Source of the DNA: Planctomycetaceae bacterium
GTDB taxonomy: Bacteria > Planctomycetota > Planctomycetia > Planctomycetales > Planctomycetaceae
Length of the DNA stretch: 63,705 nucleotides
Direction: 5' to 3'
NCBI GenBank assembly: GCA_029259815.1
Contig: JAJDEJ010000343.1
Coordinates: 1-63,705 of the forward strand
Shown: positions 1 to 8,244 of the stretch, in pieces
Layout of the letters: each line of letters begins with the position of its first letter
Numbering within the stretch: position 1 is the first letter of the stretch
Position numbers and translations under genes: made by a program
The notes under the pieces: generated by a model
The model's database searches: none
The model's input: the letters and a program-made list of their open reading frames with translations, nothing else
Told to the model about the DNA's origin: nothing

Positions 1-140
1 CGCCCGGTGCCGAGGCCGACCGCCGCCGTCAAATGGCCAAAGTCACCCGGCTGATCCGCCTGCTGCGGGCTCACGGTCTGGTGCACACAGTGTCGCACTC
101 GCACCGCGACCAGGTCAGCCCCCAGGGACGCAACACCATT
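1..140 (+). pseudogene. 5' part of a small gene interrupted by the ISAzo13-type element
   Basis: The frame starting at base 3 is open from the window edge and reads ...KVTRLIRLLRAHGL..., then HRDQVSPQGRNTI up to base 140. It is cut there by the mobile element. The remaining codons continue in frame at 1503 (TTLLAARAANSKTLTELAA, stop at 1560-1562), so the uninterrupted protein ended QGRNTI-TTLLAARAANS. The basic, helix-rich tail looks like a winged-helix DNA-binding domain of a kind I recall as repeated in planctomycete genomes. That family memory is not verified. The N terminus lies outside the window. Confidence 0.7.
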
Positions 141-167
141 AGGCGAGAGGCCAGAGGAAGTTTACCC
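141..167. repeat. Left terminal inverted repeat of the IS (partner at 1475-1501)
   Basis: About 27 bases that pair with the reverse complement of 1475-1501. I count roughly 19 matches of 27, with the outermost seven (AGGCGAG) identical. Confidence 0.7.
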
Positions 168-251
168 GATTGGTATCGGCGGCGTTGAGGAAATCTGAGA
201 CACTCATTGCTGAGGGGCGATCACCGATTCCGGAGCCAGGGAGGGCCGGAG

Positions 252-1485
252 ATGAATGCTGTCGATCAGGGTCATGTCGAACTGTTGCGGCTGGCGGCCC
301 GCAAGCTTACCGGGCATCGACGACGGACGTTTGTCGCCGAAGTCACGCTCCGCCTGTGTGACGGAAATGCGCGCCAGGCCGAAGAACGCTTCGGCTGGGG
401 ACGCGAGACGGTTCGCAAAGGACTGGAAGAACTCCGCAGCGGGACACCCGCTGTTGACAATTTCCAGGCACGGGGACGCATCCGCTTTGAGGTACTCCAT
501 CCCGGATTTGCCGACGATCTGCGGGACATTGTCGAGCCAAAAACACAGACAGACCCGGAGCTGAAAACCGACCGCCGCTACACGAATCTGTCGGCCGCTG
601 AGATTCGCCGGGCGCTGATGGACGAGAAGGGCTGGTCGGACGAGGATCTGCCGGCCGAACGCTCGCTGCGAAGAATTCTCAACCGGATGAATTACCGGCT
701 CAAACGCATTCAAAAGGGCCGTCCGCTGAAGAAGACCCAGAACACCGACGCCATCTTCGAGAACGTCCAGGCCGTGAAGGCGGCCTCCCGTGACGACCCG
801 CAGACACTGGAGATTTCCGGAGATACCAAGGCGAAAGTGGCCATTGGCAACTATTCGCGCGGGGGAAAAAACACGGACCGGCTGCGACGGGAAAGCGGTC
901 CAGGCCTGGGATCATGATCCGCCGACGAAGCACAAGCTGGTGCCGTTTGGATTCCTGGTGCTCACCACCGGAGCGTTGATGCTGATCTTCGGACTGCGGG
1001 AAACCAGCGACTCCTGGGGTGACTCGCTGCAGTTGTGGTGGGAGCACTCCCGAGCGAAATTCGCGCACATCCGGCGGCTGGTGATCTACCTGGACAACGG
1101 CCCGAACAACAACGGCAGCCGGACGCAGTTTCTCAAACGGATGGTGCAATTGGCCGACTGGTCGGGCCTGGAGATCCGTCTGGTTTACTATCCGCCGTAC
1201 CACAGCAAGTACAACCCGGTGGAACGCTGCTGGTCGGCGCTCGAACGAAAGTGGAACGGCCTGTTGCTCAACAGCGCGTCATTCGTTCTCCGGTGCGCTC
1301 GGCGGATGACGTGGAGTGGCCAGTCACCGGAGGTGCTTGAACTGGAGGACCGCGATTATCCCAACGGGGTCAAGCTGACCCGCAAGCAGATGAAGCCCTG
1401 GGAAGCCCGGCTCGAACGCTCACCCGCACTTCCCAAGTACGACATTACGATCAAGCCACTCAAACCAGTTGCGGCGGTACACTAA
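252..1485 (+). pseudogene. ISAzo13-family DDE transposase, frameshifted
   Basis: The protein begins MNAVDQGHVELLRLAARKL at 252, with a purine-rich stretch (GGGAGGGCCGGAG) just upstream. It contains an N-terminal helix-turn-helix region (GRETVRKGLEELRSG), then EISGDTKAKV (first catalytic Asp, about residue 191). The second Asp (LDNGP, codon 1093) and the Glu (NPVER, codon 1222) lie in another frame. The two frames meet at a G5A6 run (861-871). Deleting one base there would give the family's usual RGGK-TR junction. So this is either a one-base insertion that kills the gene or slippage on the A6 run that rescues it. Length with the frameshift ignored, about 410 residues, is normal for the family. 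Confidence 0.8.
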
Positions 1486-1502
1486 ATCCAGCCGCTCGCC
1501 TT

Positions 1503-1562
1503 ACCACCCTGCTCGCCGCCCGCGCCGCCAACAGCAAAACACTCACCGAACTTGCAGCATGA
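1503..1562 (+). pseudogene. 3' part of the gene interrupted by the ISAzo13-type element
   Basis: Reads TTLLAARAANSKTLTELAA then TGA at 1560-1562, directly beyond the right end of the IS. It completes the reading frame left open at base 140. The remnant has no start of its own. Confidence 0.7.
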
Positions 1563-1633
1563 AAATCTGCGCACCAGACAAAACTTTCAATCGTTAGTAG
1601 CACGGATGATACGGATTGGCTTTTTGGTCTTCG

Positions 1634-2863
1634 TTAGCTTTCGACAATTCGCAAACTGCAGAAGCGTTTTTTGCCGACCCAGAGCAGCAGGCCGTCGGTG
1701 ACTTCGATCGGTTGGTCGTGCGACTCGATCTTGGTTTTATCTTCGCCTAGCTTCGCTCCACCTTGTTTAATTGCGCGGCGGGCTTCGCCACTGGACTGAC
1801 ACAGACCGGCGAGTTTGAGCAGGATCGCGGCGGGAAGAGTACCGTCGTCGTTGATGTCGCTGCGTTTGATCTCGACAATCGGGATGTCTGCGGGGAGAGC
1901 ACTGCCACCGATTTCGTTCTGCCAGCGCGCGGCTGACTCGTCCGCCGCCCTGGGATCGTGATATTCACTGATGACATGATTCGCGAGTGTGACCTTTGCC
2001 TCTTTGGGATGCCCCGCGAGGAGCGTGTCGACTTCTTCCATCGAGATATCGGTGAGCAACTCGTAATACATCCGCATGCAGTCATCGGAGAGTTGCATGA
2101 ACTTCTTCATCATCTCGTAGGGGTCTTCCGAGATACCGATGTAGTTGCCCAGGCTTTTGCCCATGCGTTTCTTGCCGTCGGTACCGACGAGGATCGGCGA
2201 CATCAGGCCGATCTGTTGAGACAACCCCGCGTCCTTCTGCAGATCGCGAGCCAGCATGAACGAGTACAACTGCTCGGTGCCGCCCAGTTCGATGTCTGCC
2301 TTGATCTCGACTGAGTCCCAAGCCTGCATCAGCGGGTACAGGCACTCGTGGAGGTAGATGGGCGTCTCCGCCTGCATGCGTTTGGAGAAGTCGTCCCGTG
2401 TGAGCAGTTGAGCGACCGTCACTTTCCCACACAGGCCAAGGATGTCAGCAAAGGACATACCGCCGAACCAGTCACCATTGCGATGCACCTCCGCCTTGTC
2501 GATATCGATGACCTTGCCGACCTGCGATAGGTAGAACTGAGCATTCGCCTCGACTTCGTCCGCGCTGAGCTTCTTCGTCCGCGCCTCGTCGCGACCGCTG
2601 GGGTCGCCGACCATGGCCGTGTAGTTGCCGATAATGATGACGGCTTGGTGGCCCAGTTCCTGAAACTGCCGCATCTTCCGCAACGGCACCGAATGCCCCA
2701 GATGCACGTCGGCTGCGGTCGGATCGATGCCGTACTTAATCCGCAATGGCTCTCCCGACTCACGGCTGCGCGTGAGCATGGCCGTCAGTTCTTCTTCAGG
2801 AACAATCTTCTCAACGCCACGACGAATGACGGCGAGCTGGTCTTCAACGGGAGGAAAGGGCAT
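1634..2863 (-). CDS. tyrS: Tyrosyl-tRNA synthetase
   Basis: Class I aminoacyl-tRNA synthetase of 409 residues that charges tRNA-Tyr in the cytoplasm. The HIGH-type signature is HLGH (residues 54-57) within PTAADVHLGHSVPL. The tyrosine/ATP site shows GDPSGR and ELGGTEQL. The KMSKS loop is RMGKS (233-237) followed by LGN. The C-terminal 65 residues, with GGAKLGEDKTKIES, look like an S4 RNA-binding domain. Length matches the long TyrRS type. It is the last gene of a minus-strand run and sits 14 bases downstream of the HNH endonuclease gene, an unusual neighbour that probably reflects chance insertion rather than function. Confidence 0.95.
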   Translation of the reverse strand: MPFPPVEDQLAVIRRGVEKIVPEEELTAMLTRSRESGEPLRIKYGIDPTAADVHLGHSVPLRKMRQFQELGHQAVIIIGNYTAMVGDPSGRDEARTKKLSADEVEANAQFYLSQVGKVIDIDKAEVHRNGDWFGGMSFADILGLCGKVTVAQLLTRDDFSKRMQAETPIYLHECLYPLMQAWDSVEIKADIELGGTEQLYSFMLARDLQKDAGLSQQIGLMSPILVGTDGKKRMGKSLGNYIGISEDPYEMMKKFMQLSDDCMRMYYELLTDISMEEVDTLLAGHPKEAKVTLANHVISEYHDPRAADESAARWQNEIGGSALPADIPIVEIKRSDINDDGTLPAAILLKLAGLCQSSGEARRAIKQGGAKLGEDKTKIESHDQPIEVTDGLLLWVGKKRFCSLRIVES

Positions 2864-2877
2864 GGCAGAAGTCTGGG

Positions 2878-3282
2878 TCAGAGATCAGGATGTTCGATCG
2901 CGTGGATCGCTTGACGCAATTCAACACGACGCTCAGCGTTCATTGCAAGGACAGCAACGGTCGTTCTTCCGATGTTGGTCAATCCGGCCAATTCACCAGA
3001 TGGCAGCTGCACGAGATGTTCAGTCCAACTGTCGTTGCGAGGGTGGAACAGCCTTGTCAACTCGCCCGTGGCGGGGTCGATCCCGGACAGATTCGGTCCC
3101 TTGTGAAGATTGCATCGACGGCAGGCAAGAGCCGTATTGCCGATGTCATCCGTGCCATTGTGTGACAGGGCGACGATGTGTTCGATCTGAAAGAGTTGAG
3201 CGAACAGACGTTGTGGGATGCGACAATACTCACAAGAGCCATCAGCACGAGTGCGGACGAGTTCGCGGCTGGCTTCGTCCAT
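2878..3282 (-). CDS. HNH endonuclease
   Basis: A 134-residue protein with an HNH nuclease core near the N terminus: CEYC (C17, C20), then IEHI with the catalytic-type His at 35, then GNTALACRRCNLHKG (C54, C57, N58, H60). The two Cys pairs should hold a structural zinc. The C-terminal half (WTEHLVQLPSGELAGLTNIGR) resembles the extension found in stand-alone HNH proteins of planctomycetes and cyanobacteria. Its start codon overlaps the stop of the upstream 87-residue gene by one base, so the two are translationally coupled. Target unknown; no intron, intein or methylase is nearby. Confidence 0.85.
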   Translation of the reverse strand: MDEASRELVRTRADGSCEYCRIPQRLFAQLFQIEHIVALSHNGTDDIGNTALACRRCNLHKGPNLSGIDPATGELTRLFHPRNDSWTEHLVQLPSGELAGLTNIGRTTVAVLAMNAERRVELRQAIHAIEHPDL

Positions 3283-3545
3283 CAGGAGACCGAGTGACCG
3301 TTCTGGTGATTGGCCTTCAATCGCAGCAGCGTGATCACGTCCATCGCCTCAACATACGTCTCGTACTCCTGCCGCTCCTCCTGCGTGAGTGTGCCCTCGT
3401 TTGCTTTGTGGCCGAGGTCATCAAGAATCGCTTGAAACTCGGCATTGGGAGGCAGATTCGCAAAGTGATCGGCCAGTTCAGGAGTAAACGTCTCCGTGAA
3501 CTGTTCGAGATATCGCCGAAGGCTGGTGCTGTCGAGAGTGGCCAT
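3282..3545 (-). CDS. Small conserved protein paired with the HNH endonuclease
   Basis: The ATG at 3543-3545 gives 87 residues starting MATLDSTSLRRYLEQF. A further 31 codons are open upstream but contain no typical start context. The protein is acidic and helical, with ELADHFANLPPN and LTQEERQEYETYVEAMD. I recall similar small proteins directly upstream of HNH genes in other planctomycetes and cyanobacteria, but could not check. Overlap with the HNH gene suggests they act together, perhaps as an inhibitor or immunity partner; that role is inference only. Confidence 0.7.
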   Translation of the reverse strand: MATLDSTSLRRYLEQFTETFTPELADHFANLPPNAEFQAILDDLGHKANEGTLTQEERQEYETYVEAMDVITLLRLKANHQNGHSVS

Positions 3546-3573
3546 GAATGAATTGTACCATAGAGACTCCACT

Positions 3574-4365
3574 TCATCCCAGTGGAGATGTTGTGAGTTG
3601 GTCCTGCGGATCCTGTTGATAGTATCCGCGAAGCACATCGTACAAGTCTGGGTGACGGGAGGACAGCGCAGCGGGACGACCGAAGAAGGTCTCGGTGGCG
3701 ACGGCGAAGAACTCGGCGCGGTTGGTGGTGCCGTAGCAGTCGAGCAGGGGGGGGGCGTAGGAGTGGCAGTCGTGGCGGAGTTGCTGGAACTCGGCCTCCA
3801 TCACGGTGGCCCAGCGGGCGGCGAGGTCTGGCGAGGGCAGGGGAGGCGTGCCGTCGAGTTCACGGCCGTTCTGCATATCGAGTTGGTGGGCGAACTCGTG
3901 CAATACGAGGTTGTGACCCGGATGCTGTCCTCGACCACCGGCGAGGGCGTCTTCCCACGAGACGATGACCGGCCCGCGATACCACGCCTCGCCCAGTCGG
4001 GCCTGCCGATTCTGGATGACCACCCCCGCTCGTCCAATCTGCACGTCTTTCGCAATGAATTCCGTGGGATAGATCAGGATCGAGAGCACGTTGTCGAAGT
4101 GCTCCTCTTCGAAGGCCAGTACGAGCAAACAAGCCTGAGCCGCGATCGTGACCCGCATCTCGTCGGTGACAGTAACGCCGTTGCACCCCTCCCAGTTCTT
4201 CTCGGCGACGAACACCTGCACGCGACGTTCGAGCGTCTGCTCTTGGTCAGAAGTCAGTCGTGAGTAGTGCGTGACATTACGTCGCAGCACGTCCCGCCAC
4301 TCGTCCGGAAACGGCTCCTGCAACAGCTTGCGACGGCGGTGACGTTTCCACCAATTGAAGAGCAT
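3574..4365 (-). CDS. mtfA: MtfA-type zinc peptidase (M90 family)
   Basis: 263 residues. The zinc-metallopeptidase motif HEFAH lies at 156-160, and a downstream acidic motif (NRAEFFAVATETFF) supplies the likely third ligand. The N terminus (WWKRHRRRKLLQEPFP, then a stretch ending VFVAEKNWEG) and the central LSILIYPTEF match the MtfA/YeeI pattern. In E. coli MtfA is a cytosolic peptidase that interacts with the repressor Mlc; no Mlc homologue is visible here. It begins 9 bases after the toxin-like gene and is probably cotranscribed with it. Length is typical. Confidence 0.88.
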   Translation of the reverse strand: MLFNWWKRHRRRKLLQEPFPDEWRDVLRRNVTHYSRLTSDQEQTLERRVQVFVAEKNWEGCNGVTVTDEMRVTIAAQACLLVLAFEEEHFDNVLSILIYPTEFIAKDVQIGRAGVVIQNRQARLGEAWYRGPVIVSWEDALAGGRGQHPGHNLVLHEFAHQLDMQNGRELDGTPPLPSPDLAARWATVMEAEFQQLRHDCHSYAPPLLDCYGTTNRAEFFAVATETFFGRPAALSSRHPDLYDVLRGYYQQDPQDQLTTSPLG

Positions 4366-4374
4366 GAGAGGCGG

Positions 4375-4653
4375 TCATTCAGGGGCTGAGCCGCCATTCA
4401 TCCGCCAGACGTTACCCACTTGGGCCTCCCGTCGGTCCGGCCAGAAGTGGTACTGGACTGCAACATTGCTAACGATGAGGATTCGGTAGATCTCGGAACG
4501 CGATTCCCCCGCGGTGTCTGCCGGCGTCATGAGGGTCTCTTCGATGTCGTTGACGGCACTCGTGATCAACTCACGATCTTCGGGATGGGCGTCCATCCAG
4601 ATTCGCGAGAGCTCTTCAATCGCGTCATCGGTCCAGCTGACATCGAACATCAC
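4375..4653 (-). CDS. RelE/ParE-family toxin-like protein
   Basis: 92 residues with the small RelE/ParE plan: an N-terminal strand (FDVSWTDDAIEELSRIW), two helices, then RSEIYRILIVSNVAVQYHFWPDRREAQVGNVWRM, giving the beta-sheet core. Such toxins act as ribosome-dependent mRNA endonucleases (RelE) or gyrase poisons (ParE); the sequence does not say which. It follows a 66-residue putative antitoxin with a 7-base gap, the usual antitoxin-first order. Confidence in the fold is good; confidence in toxicity is moderate. Confidence 0.75.
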   Translation of the reverse strand: MMFDVSWTDDAIEELSRIWMDAHPEDRELITSAVNDIEETLMTPADTAGESRSEIYRILIVSNVAVQYHFWPDRREAQVGNVWRMNGGSAPE

Positions 4654-4660
4654 AGATTCT

Positions 4661-4861
4661 TCAGATGTTCAAGGACCTCAGCTGTCGACTTTCCCCTGGG
4701 AGGGATGTCCGACGTCGCATTTCTTCGAGACTGACCGGGCCGTTGATCTGCGGGCGGAACGTCCCCAAGCGACGACCGTCGGGCGTCACTAACTCGACGG
4801 CATCGCCGGCAGTGGTCAACTGTTCGCAGACGTCTGGATGGATGATCGTGATCTGATTCAT
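4661..4861 (-). CDS. Putative antitoxin of the RelE/ParE-like pair
   Basis: 66 residues starting MNQITIIHPDVCEQLTTAG. Two ATGs are close together (4865-4867 and 4859-4861). The GGGGAG ribosome-binding site is too close to the first, so the second is preferred. The N half resembles a short beta-strand module (VELVTPDGRRLGTFRP), and the C half is basic and probably unstructured until toxin binds (LEEMRRRTSLPGES). Small size and position ahead of the toxin gene support the call. I recognise no standard antitoxin DNA-binding fold. Confidence 0.6.
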   Translation of the reverse strand: MNQITIIHPDVCEQLTTAGDAVELVTPDGRRLGTFRPQINGPVSLEEMRRRTSLPGESRQLRSLNI

Positions 4862-4932
4862 AAGCATTCTCCCCGCTTCTCTAATTCTATGCCCACTCGG
4901 CATGAGCGACAACTGTGATTCGGCGATCGCAC

Positions 4933-5724
4933 TTACTCAGGTCCTTCCAATAAGAGCAGCGTCAGGTTTGTCAGGTTGAACAAGGCATGTGTGGTCATGA
5001 CGGCGATCGCACTTTGTCGTTGGTGGTAGAGGTAGCCGAGGATCAATGCCAACGGGAGCAGGGCGAGCGAGTCGGGGAAGCCGTGGACTGAACAGAACAG
5101 GACCGCGACGACACCAATCGCCGGAGCAGTGCCAATACGGCGCGAGAGACCGTCCTGCAGGATCACGCGGAACAGCAGTTCCTCCTTGATCGGAGCAAGG
5201 ATCACTGCGGCGAGTACGATCCAGCCGAAGGTCTCAGCCGTCGGCTCATTGAGCAGCAGTTTGAGAAACGGGTGCATGTTCTCATCGGTGCGGAGCCAGA
5301 ATGTCGCCAGCAGCAGGAGGAACACGGCTCCTACACTCGCGAGGAATGCCTGTCCTCCTTCTGCGAGTTGTCGATCGAGATTCTGAAGAGTGAAGCCGTA
5401 GTCGCGCGGTGGCGTGCGTTGCATGCCTGACAAGAAGATCAAGGCGATCACGGTCACAAACGCGCCGTCGAGACACACTTCCTGCACATCTCGCACGTCC
5501 TGCGTGGGGGAGACGTTCGGCTGCGTGAACACAGCTTGAGTCTGCATCACCGCAAGGAGCGCCACATACACGGCTGCTGCTGGCAAGGCGACCATGAGAT
5601 GCGGCGATGACAGACGCGGAGCCGTCTCAAGAATCGGCCGTCCTCCACGCCAGCGGCGAACGACAACCGTCCACGCCTGCAGACTGGCCACACCGAGCAG
5701 GGCGATCAGAGTTCTTCCGAACAT
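4933..5724 (-). CDS. CPBP-family intramembrane metalloprotease
   Basis: 263 residues with several membrane segments, for example around 45-65, 88-102, 128-146, 165-180 and 218-235. The CAAX-protease/bacteriocin-processing signature is complete: EELLFR (E181, E182, R186), a downstream His (VHGF, H214) and TTHALFN (H246). Known members are membrane-embedded proteases or prenyl-CAAX-type proteins; the bacterial substrate is unknown. The start is supported by GAGGAG six bases upstream. It is the first gene of the minus-strand run and diverges from the symporter operon. Confidence 0.85.
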   Translation of the reverse strand: MFGRTLIALLGVASLQAWTVVVRRWRGGRPILETAPRLSSPHLMVALPAAAVYVALLAVMQTQAVFTQPNVSPTQDVRDVQEVCLDGAFVTVIALIFLSGMQRTPPRDYGFTLQNLDRQLAEGGQAFLASVGAVFLLLLATFWLRTDENMHPFLKLLLNEPTAETFGWIVLAAVILAPIKEELLFRVILQDGLSRRIGTAPAIGVVAVLFCSVHGFPDSLALLPLALILGYLYHQRQSAIAVMTTHALFNLTNLTLLLLEGPE

Positions 5725-5824
5725 AACTCCTCATTGAAGGTGCAGTGATTCGACGAGCGAGCCTATCTGTGAGTATCAAGCAAGGTCAACGGTGTCTCAG
5801 TCAATCGTCGTCACCCTATTCGTA

Positions 5825-5884
5825 ACATTCGCGTCATTCGCGGTTCAGTTTTTTAACCACGGATGACACGAATGACGCGAATGT
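5825..5884. repeat. 16-bp perfect inverted repeat between divergent genes
   Basis: ACATTCGCGTCATTCG at 5825-5840 is exactly complemented by 5869-5884, with a 28-base loop holding a small GGTT/AACC pair. Because the flanking genes diverge, it cannot be the terminator of either. The sequence (variants of GATGACACGAATGACG) resembles a repeated palindrome type I associate with planctomycetes. It could be a mobile palindrome or a regulatory site. Confidence 0.75.
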
Positions 5885-5962
5885 CCGGTCGAGTTTCGCT
5901 AAGGGCAGTCGCCGGTTATTCTGTGATGTCCCCCAGCGGCCTCTCATTACGACGGAGAACTC

Positions 5963-6217
5963 ATGGCGACGCGGAATGCGCGGATCGGTCTGGTCCTGTT
6001 TGCGGTCTATCTGGTGTTGTACGGCGGGTTCGTCCTGCTCAACACGTTTGCTCCGCAGACGATGGAGGCGACGCCGATCGCAGGCATCAATCTGGCCATC
6101 CTGTACGGCTTCGGGCTGATTATCGCGGCTCTCCTGATGGCACTCCTCTATGGCGTGCTGTGTACGCCTGAGGGTGACGTCGAGACGACTCCTTCGCAGT
6201 TGAAGGGGGACCAATGA
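5963..6217 (+). CDS. DUF485-type small membrane protein of a symporter operon
   Basis: 84 residues with two membrane helices (about 8-27 and 42-66), preceded by GGAGAACTC before the ATG. Small DUF485 proteins are encoded immediately upstream of ActP-type acetate/solute symporters, as in E. coli yjcH-actP. Here the stop codon overlaps the start of the symporter (ATGA), so the two are translationally coupled. It presumably assists or stabilises the transporter; its mechanism is not known. Confidence 0.85.
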   Translation: MATRNARIGLVLFAVYLVLYGGFVLLNTFAPQTMEATPIAGINLAILYGFGLIIAALLMALLYGVLCTPEGDVETTPSQLKGDQ

Positions 6218-8241
6218 TCTACGAATTCTCTTTCGGAGCAGTGGCCGTCTTCGCCCTGTTCGTGGCGATCACACTCGGGCTGAGCTTTTATCTCGGCGGG
6301 AAGGCCAAGTCGTCAGCCGGATACTTCACCGCTCATGGACAGATTCCGTGGTTCGTGAATGGTATCGCCTTCGCAGGCGACTATCTCTCAGCCGCATCGT
6401 TTCTCGGCATCTGCGGGATGATCGCCTTCTATGGGTACGACGGATTCCTGTACTCGATCGGCTATCTGGCTGGCTGGATTGTCGCCCTGTTTGTCGTCGC
6501 AGAGCCGATGAAGCGACTGGGCAAGTTTACGTTTGCAGACGCCCTCGATGCGAAGTTCGACTCACGAGGGATCAAGATCGCCGCCGGCATCAGCACGCTG
6601 GCGGTGAGCATCTTCTATCTCATTCCCCAGATGGTCGGCGCGGGCGTGCTGGTGACGCCCCTGCTCGGACTACCGCACTGGGTCGGAGTGGTACTCGTGG
6701 GTGTGGTCGTGATCCTGATCGTGGTCACCGCCGGCATGGTCTCGACAACCTGGGTGCAGTTCCTCAAGGGTTCGCTGCTGGTCATCTTTAGTGCCGTGCT
6801 GACGGTGGTGCTGCTGCAACGCGGCTTCGTTGCCGACAGTGGCGGCGTGGATGTGAATCGGGGAGATGATGAGCAATATCACTTTCGTGGAGTGGGTCCG
6901 GTCCAAGCCAGTCTCCTCGATTCGGAATTGGAGAGAATCGCCCGCGATGATTACGATGGATCGGTCGTCGAGCCGGAAGGACCGTGGAAGGACACGAAAT
7001 TCGTCCGATTTCGAAACAGCGATACTGGAGTTGTGAATGTGTGGAGCATTGATGAACTCGATGCAGACGAGATGGAGTGGTACACGACGATCAAACCATC
7101 TGCCACAAGTGCATACCGGCTCCGTGAAGCACAGAGTGTGACCACCACCCCAGAGGGGCGAGTCTTAGTCAACGGTCTGGAGAAAGGGACGAAAAAGGGC
7201 GAACCCGAATTGCATCCGGTCGGGTCGATCAGCAAGTTGCCCGATAACGCGCAAGGGACAGGTCCCGTCGGACCACTGGAGTTCTTCCGAGTTCTGCAGG
7301 ACAGCGAGATCGTTCTTTGGAAAAGTCAGACGATCATTGAGGAGGACGGCACGACAACGACCGTTTACTACCAGAAGCCGACACCTGGTTCACAAGTGTT
7401 GCGACCGGGAGAGCATCCGACTTTCAAGGGCATCCGTAGCGACGATCCACTCGACAAGCTGAACTTCCTGTCGCTCATGCTGGCTCTGTTCTGTGGGACC
7501 GCGTCGCTGCCTCACATTTTGATTCGGTACTACACCGTCAAGGACGCGGCAGCCGCCCGCAAGAGCACGATCGTCGGTATCGCGAGCATTGGTTTCTTTT
7601 ACGTGCTCACGCTGTACATGGGCCTCGGTGCCATGACCAGCGGGGCGATGGATGTCACCAACAGCAACATGGCCGCCCCGCTGCTGGCCCGCAGCATGAG
7701 TGAGCCATTGTTTGCCATCATCTCCGCCATCGCCTTCACGACCGTGTTGGGCACCGTGAGTGGACTCATCCTCGCCTCCAGCGGCGCCGTCGCTCACGAC
7801 TTGGTGAAGAATGGCCTCGGTGTCGAAATGAATGACTATCAACAGGTCCGCATCGCCAAAATGGCCTCGGTCGTCGTGGGGGCGATCGCGATTGTGCTTG
7901 GCATCCTGTTTGAGAAGCTCAACGTGAGTTACCTCGTCGGCTGGGCCTTCAGTGTCGCCGCCTCGGCCAACCTGCCGTCGCTGGTGATGCTCTTGTTCTG
8001 GAAGGGCACCACCAAACAGGGCATCATCGCCGCGATCATCGTGGGCATGGTCAGTTCCCTCGGCTGGATCCTGCTCAGCGGCGACACCTACGCCAAGGTT
8101 TACGGTTTACCCGCAGCGGACGCGATTGTCCCGTTCAGTCAACCGGGCATCGTGACGATCCCGCTGGGGTTCTTGACGCTTGTGTTGGTATCGTTGATGA
8201 CCGGAGGTCGAAAAGACGCGTCGGTCGCATCTCCAAGGTGA
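6214..8241 (+). CDS. Sodium:solute symporter (ActP-like) with a large inserted loop
   Basis: 675 residues, SSS family. Residues 1-200 carry the first six helices with typical SSS motifs (GGKAKSSAGYFTAHG, GDYLSAASFLGICG, KFTFADALDAKF). After residue 415 the usual C-terminal half resumes with MLALFCGTASLPHILIRYYTV. Pairing with the DUF485 gene suggests monocarboxylate or acetate uptake coupled to sodium; the substrate is inferred. Odd feature: about 200 soluble residues (205-405) replace the normally short loop between the two halves. The insert is rich in charged residues and beta-type sequence (VNVWSIDELDADE, VYYQKPTPGSQVL), and I recognise no domain in it. It should face the periplasm if the usual topology holds. 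Confidence 0.9.
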   Translation: MIYEFSFGAVAVFALFVAITLGLSFYLGGKAKSSAGYFTAHGQIPWFVNGIAFAGDYLSAASFLGICGMIAFYGYDGFLYSIGYLAGWIVALFVVAEPMKRLGKFTFADALDAKFDSRGIKIAAGISTLAVSIFYLIPQMVGAGVLVTPLLGLPHWVGVVLVGVVVILIVVTAGMVSTTWVQFLKGSLLVIFSAVLTVVLLQRGFVADSGGVDVNRGDDEQYHFRGVGPVQASLLDSELERIARDDYDGSVVEPEGPWKDTKFVRFRNSDTGVVNVWSIDELDADEMEWYTTIKPSATSAYRLREAQSVTTTPEGRVLVNGLEKGTKKGEPELHPVGSISKLPDNAQGTGPVGPLEFFRVLQDSEIVLWKSQTIIEEDGTTTTVYYQKPTPGSQVLRPGEHPTFKGIRSDDPLDKLNFLSLMLALFCGTASLPHILIRYYTVKDAAAARKSTIVGIASIGFFYVLTLYMGLGAMTSGAMDVTNSNMAAPLLARSMSEPLFAIISAIAFTTVLGTVSGLILASSGAVAHDLVKNGLGVEMNDYQQVRIAKMASVVVGAIAIVLGILFEKLNVSYLVGWAFSVAASANLPSLVMLLFWKGTTKQGIIAAIIVGMVSSLGWILLSGDTYAKVYGLPAADAIVPFSQPGIVTIPLGFLTLVLVSLMTGGRKDASVASPR

Positions 8242-8244
8242 TCC

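Larger units (their letters stand above)
141..1501 (+). mobile_element. ISAzo13-family insertion sequence
   Basis: About 1.36 kb carrying a single DDE transposase, bounded by imperfect terminal inverted repeats. The left end starts AGGCGAGAGGCC; the reverse complement of the right end starts AGGCGAGCGGCT. It splits a short gene, and joining base 140 to base 1503 restores that gene's frame, which fixes the element ends to within one or two bases. The target duplication is at most 1-2 bp (T or TT). Family assignment rests on the transposase motifs. Confidence 0.85.

Noticed and set aside
204-713. Open frame of 169 codons on the minus strand
   Set aside because: It lies antisense to the transposase, with no ribosome-binding site or recognisable domain; shadow of the other strand.
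2727-3551. Plus-strand frame of 274 codons
   Set aside because: Covers the HNH and companion genes antisense, with Arg/Ser-rich translation and no motif.
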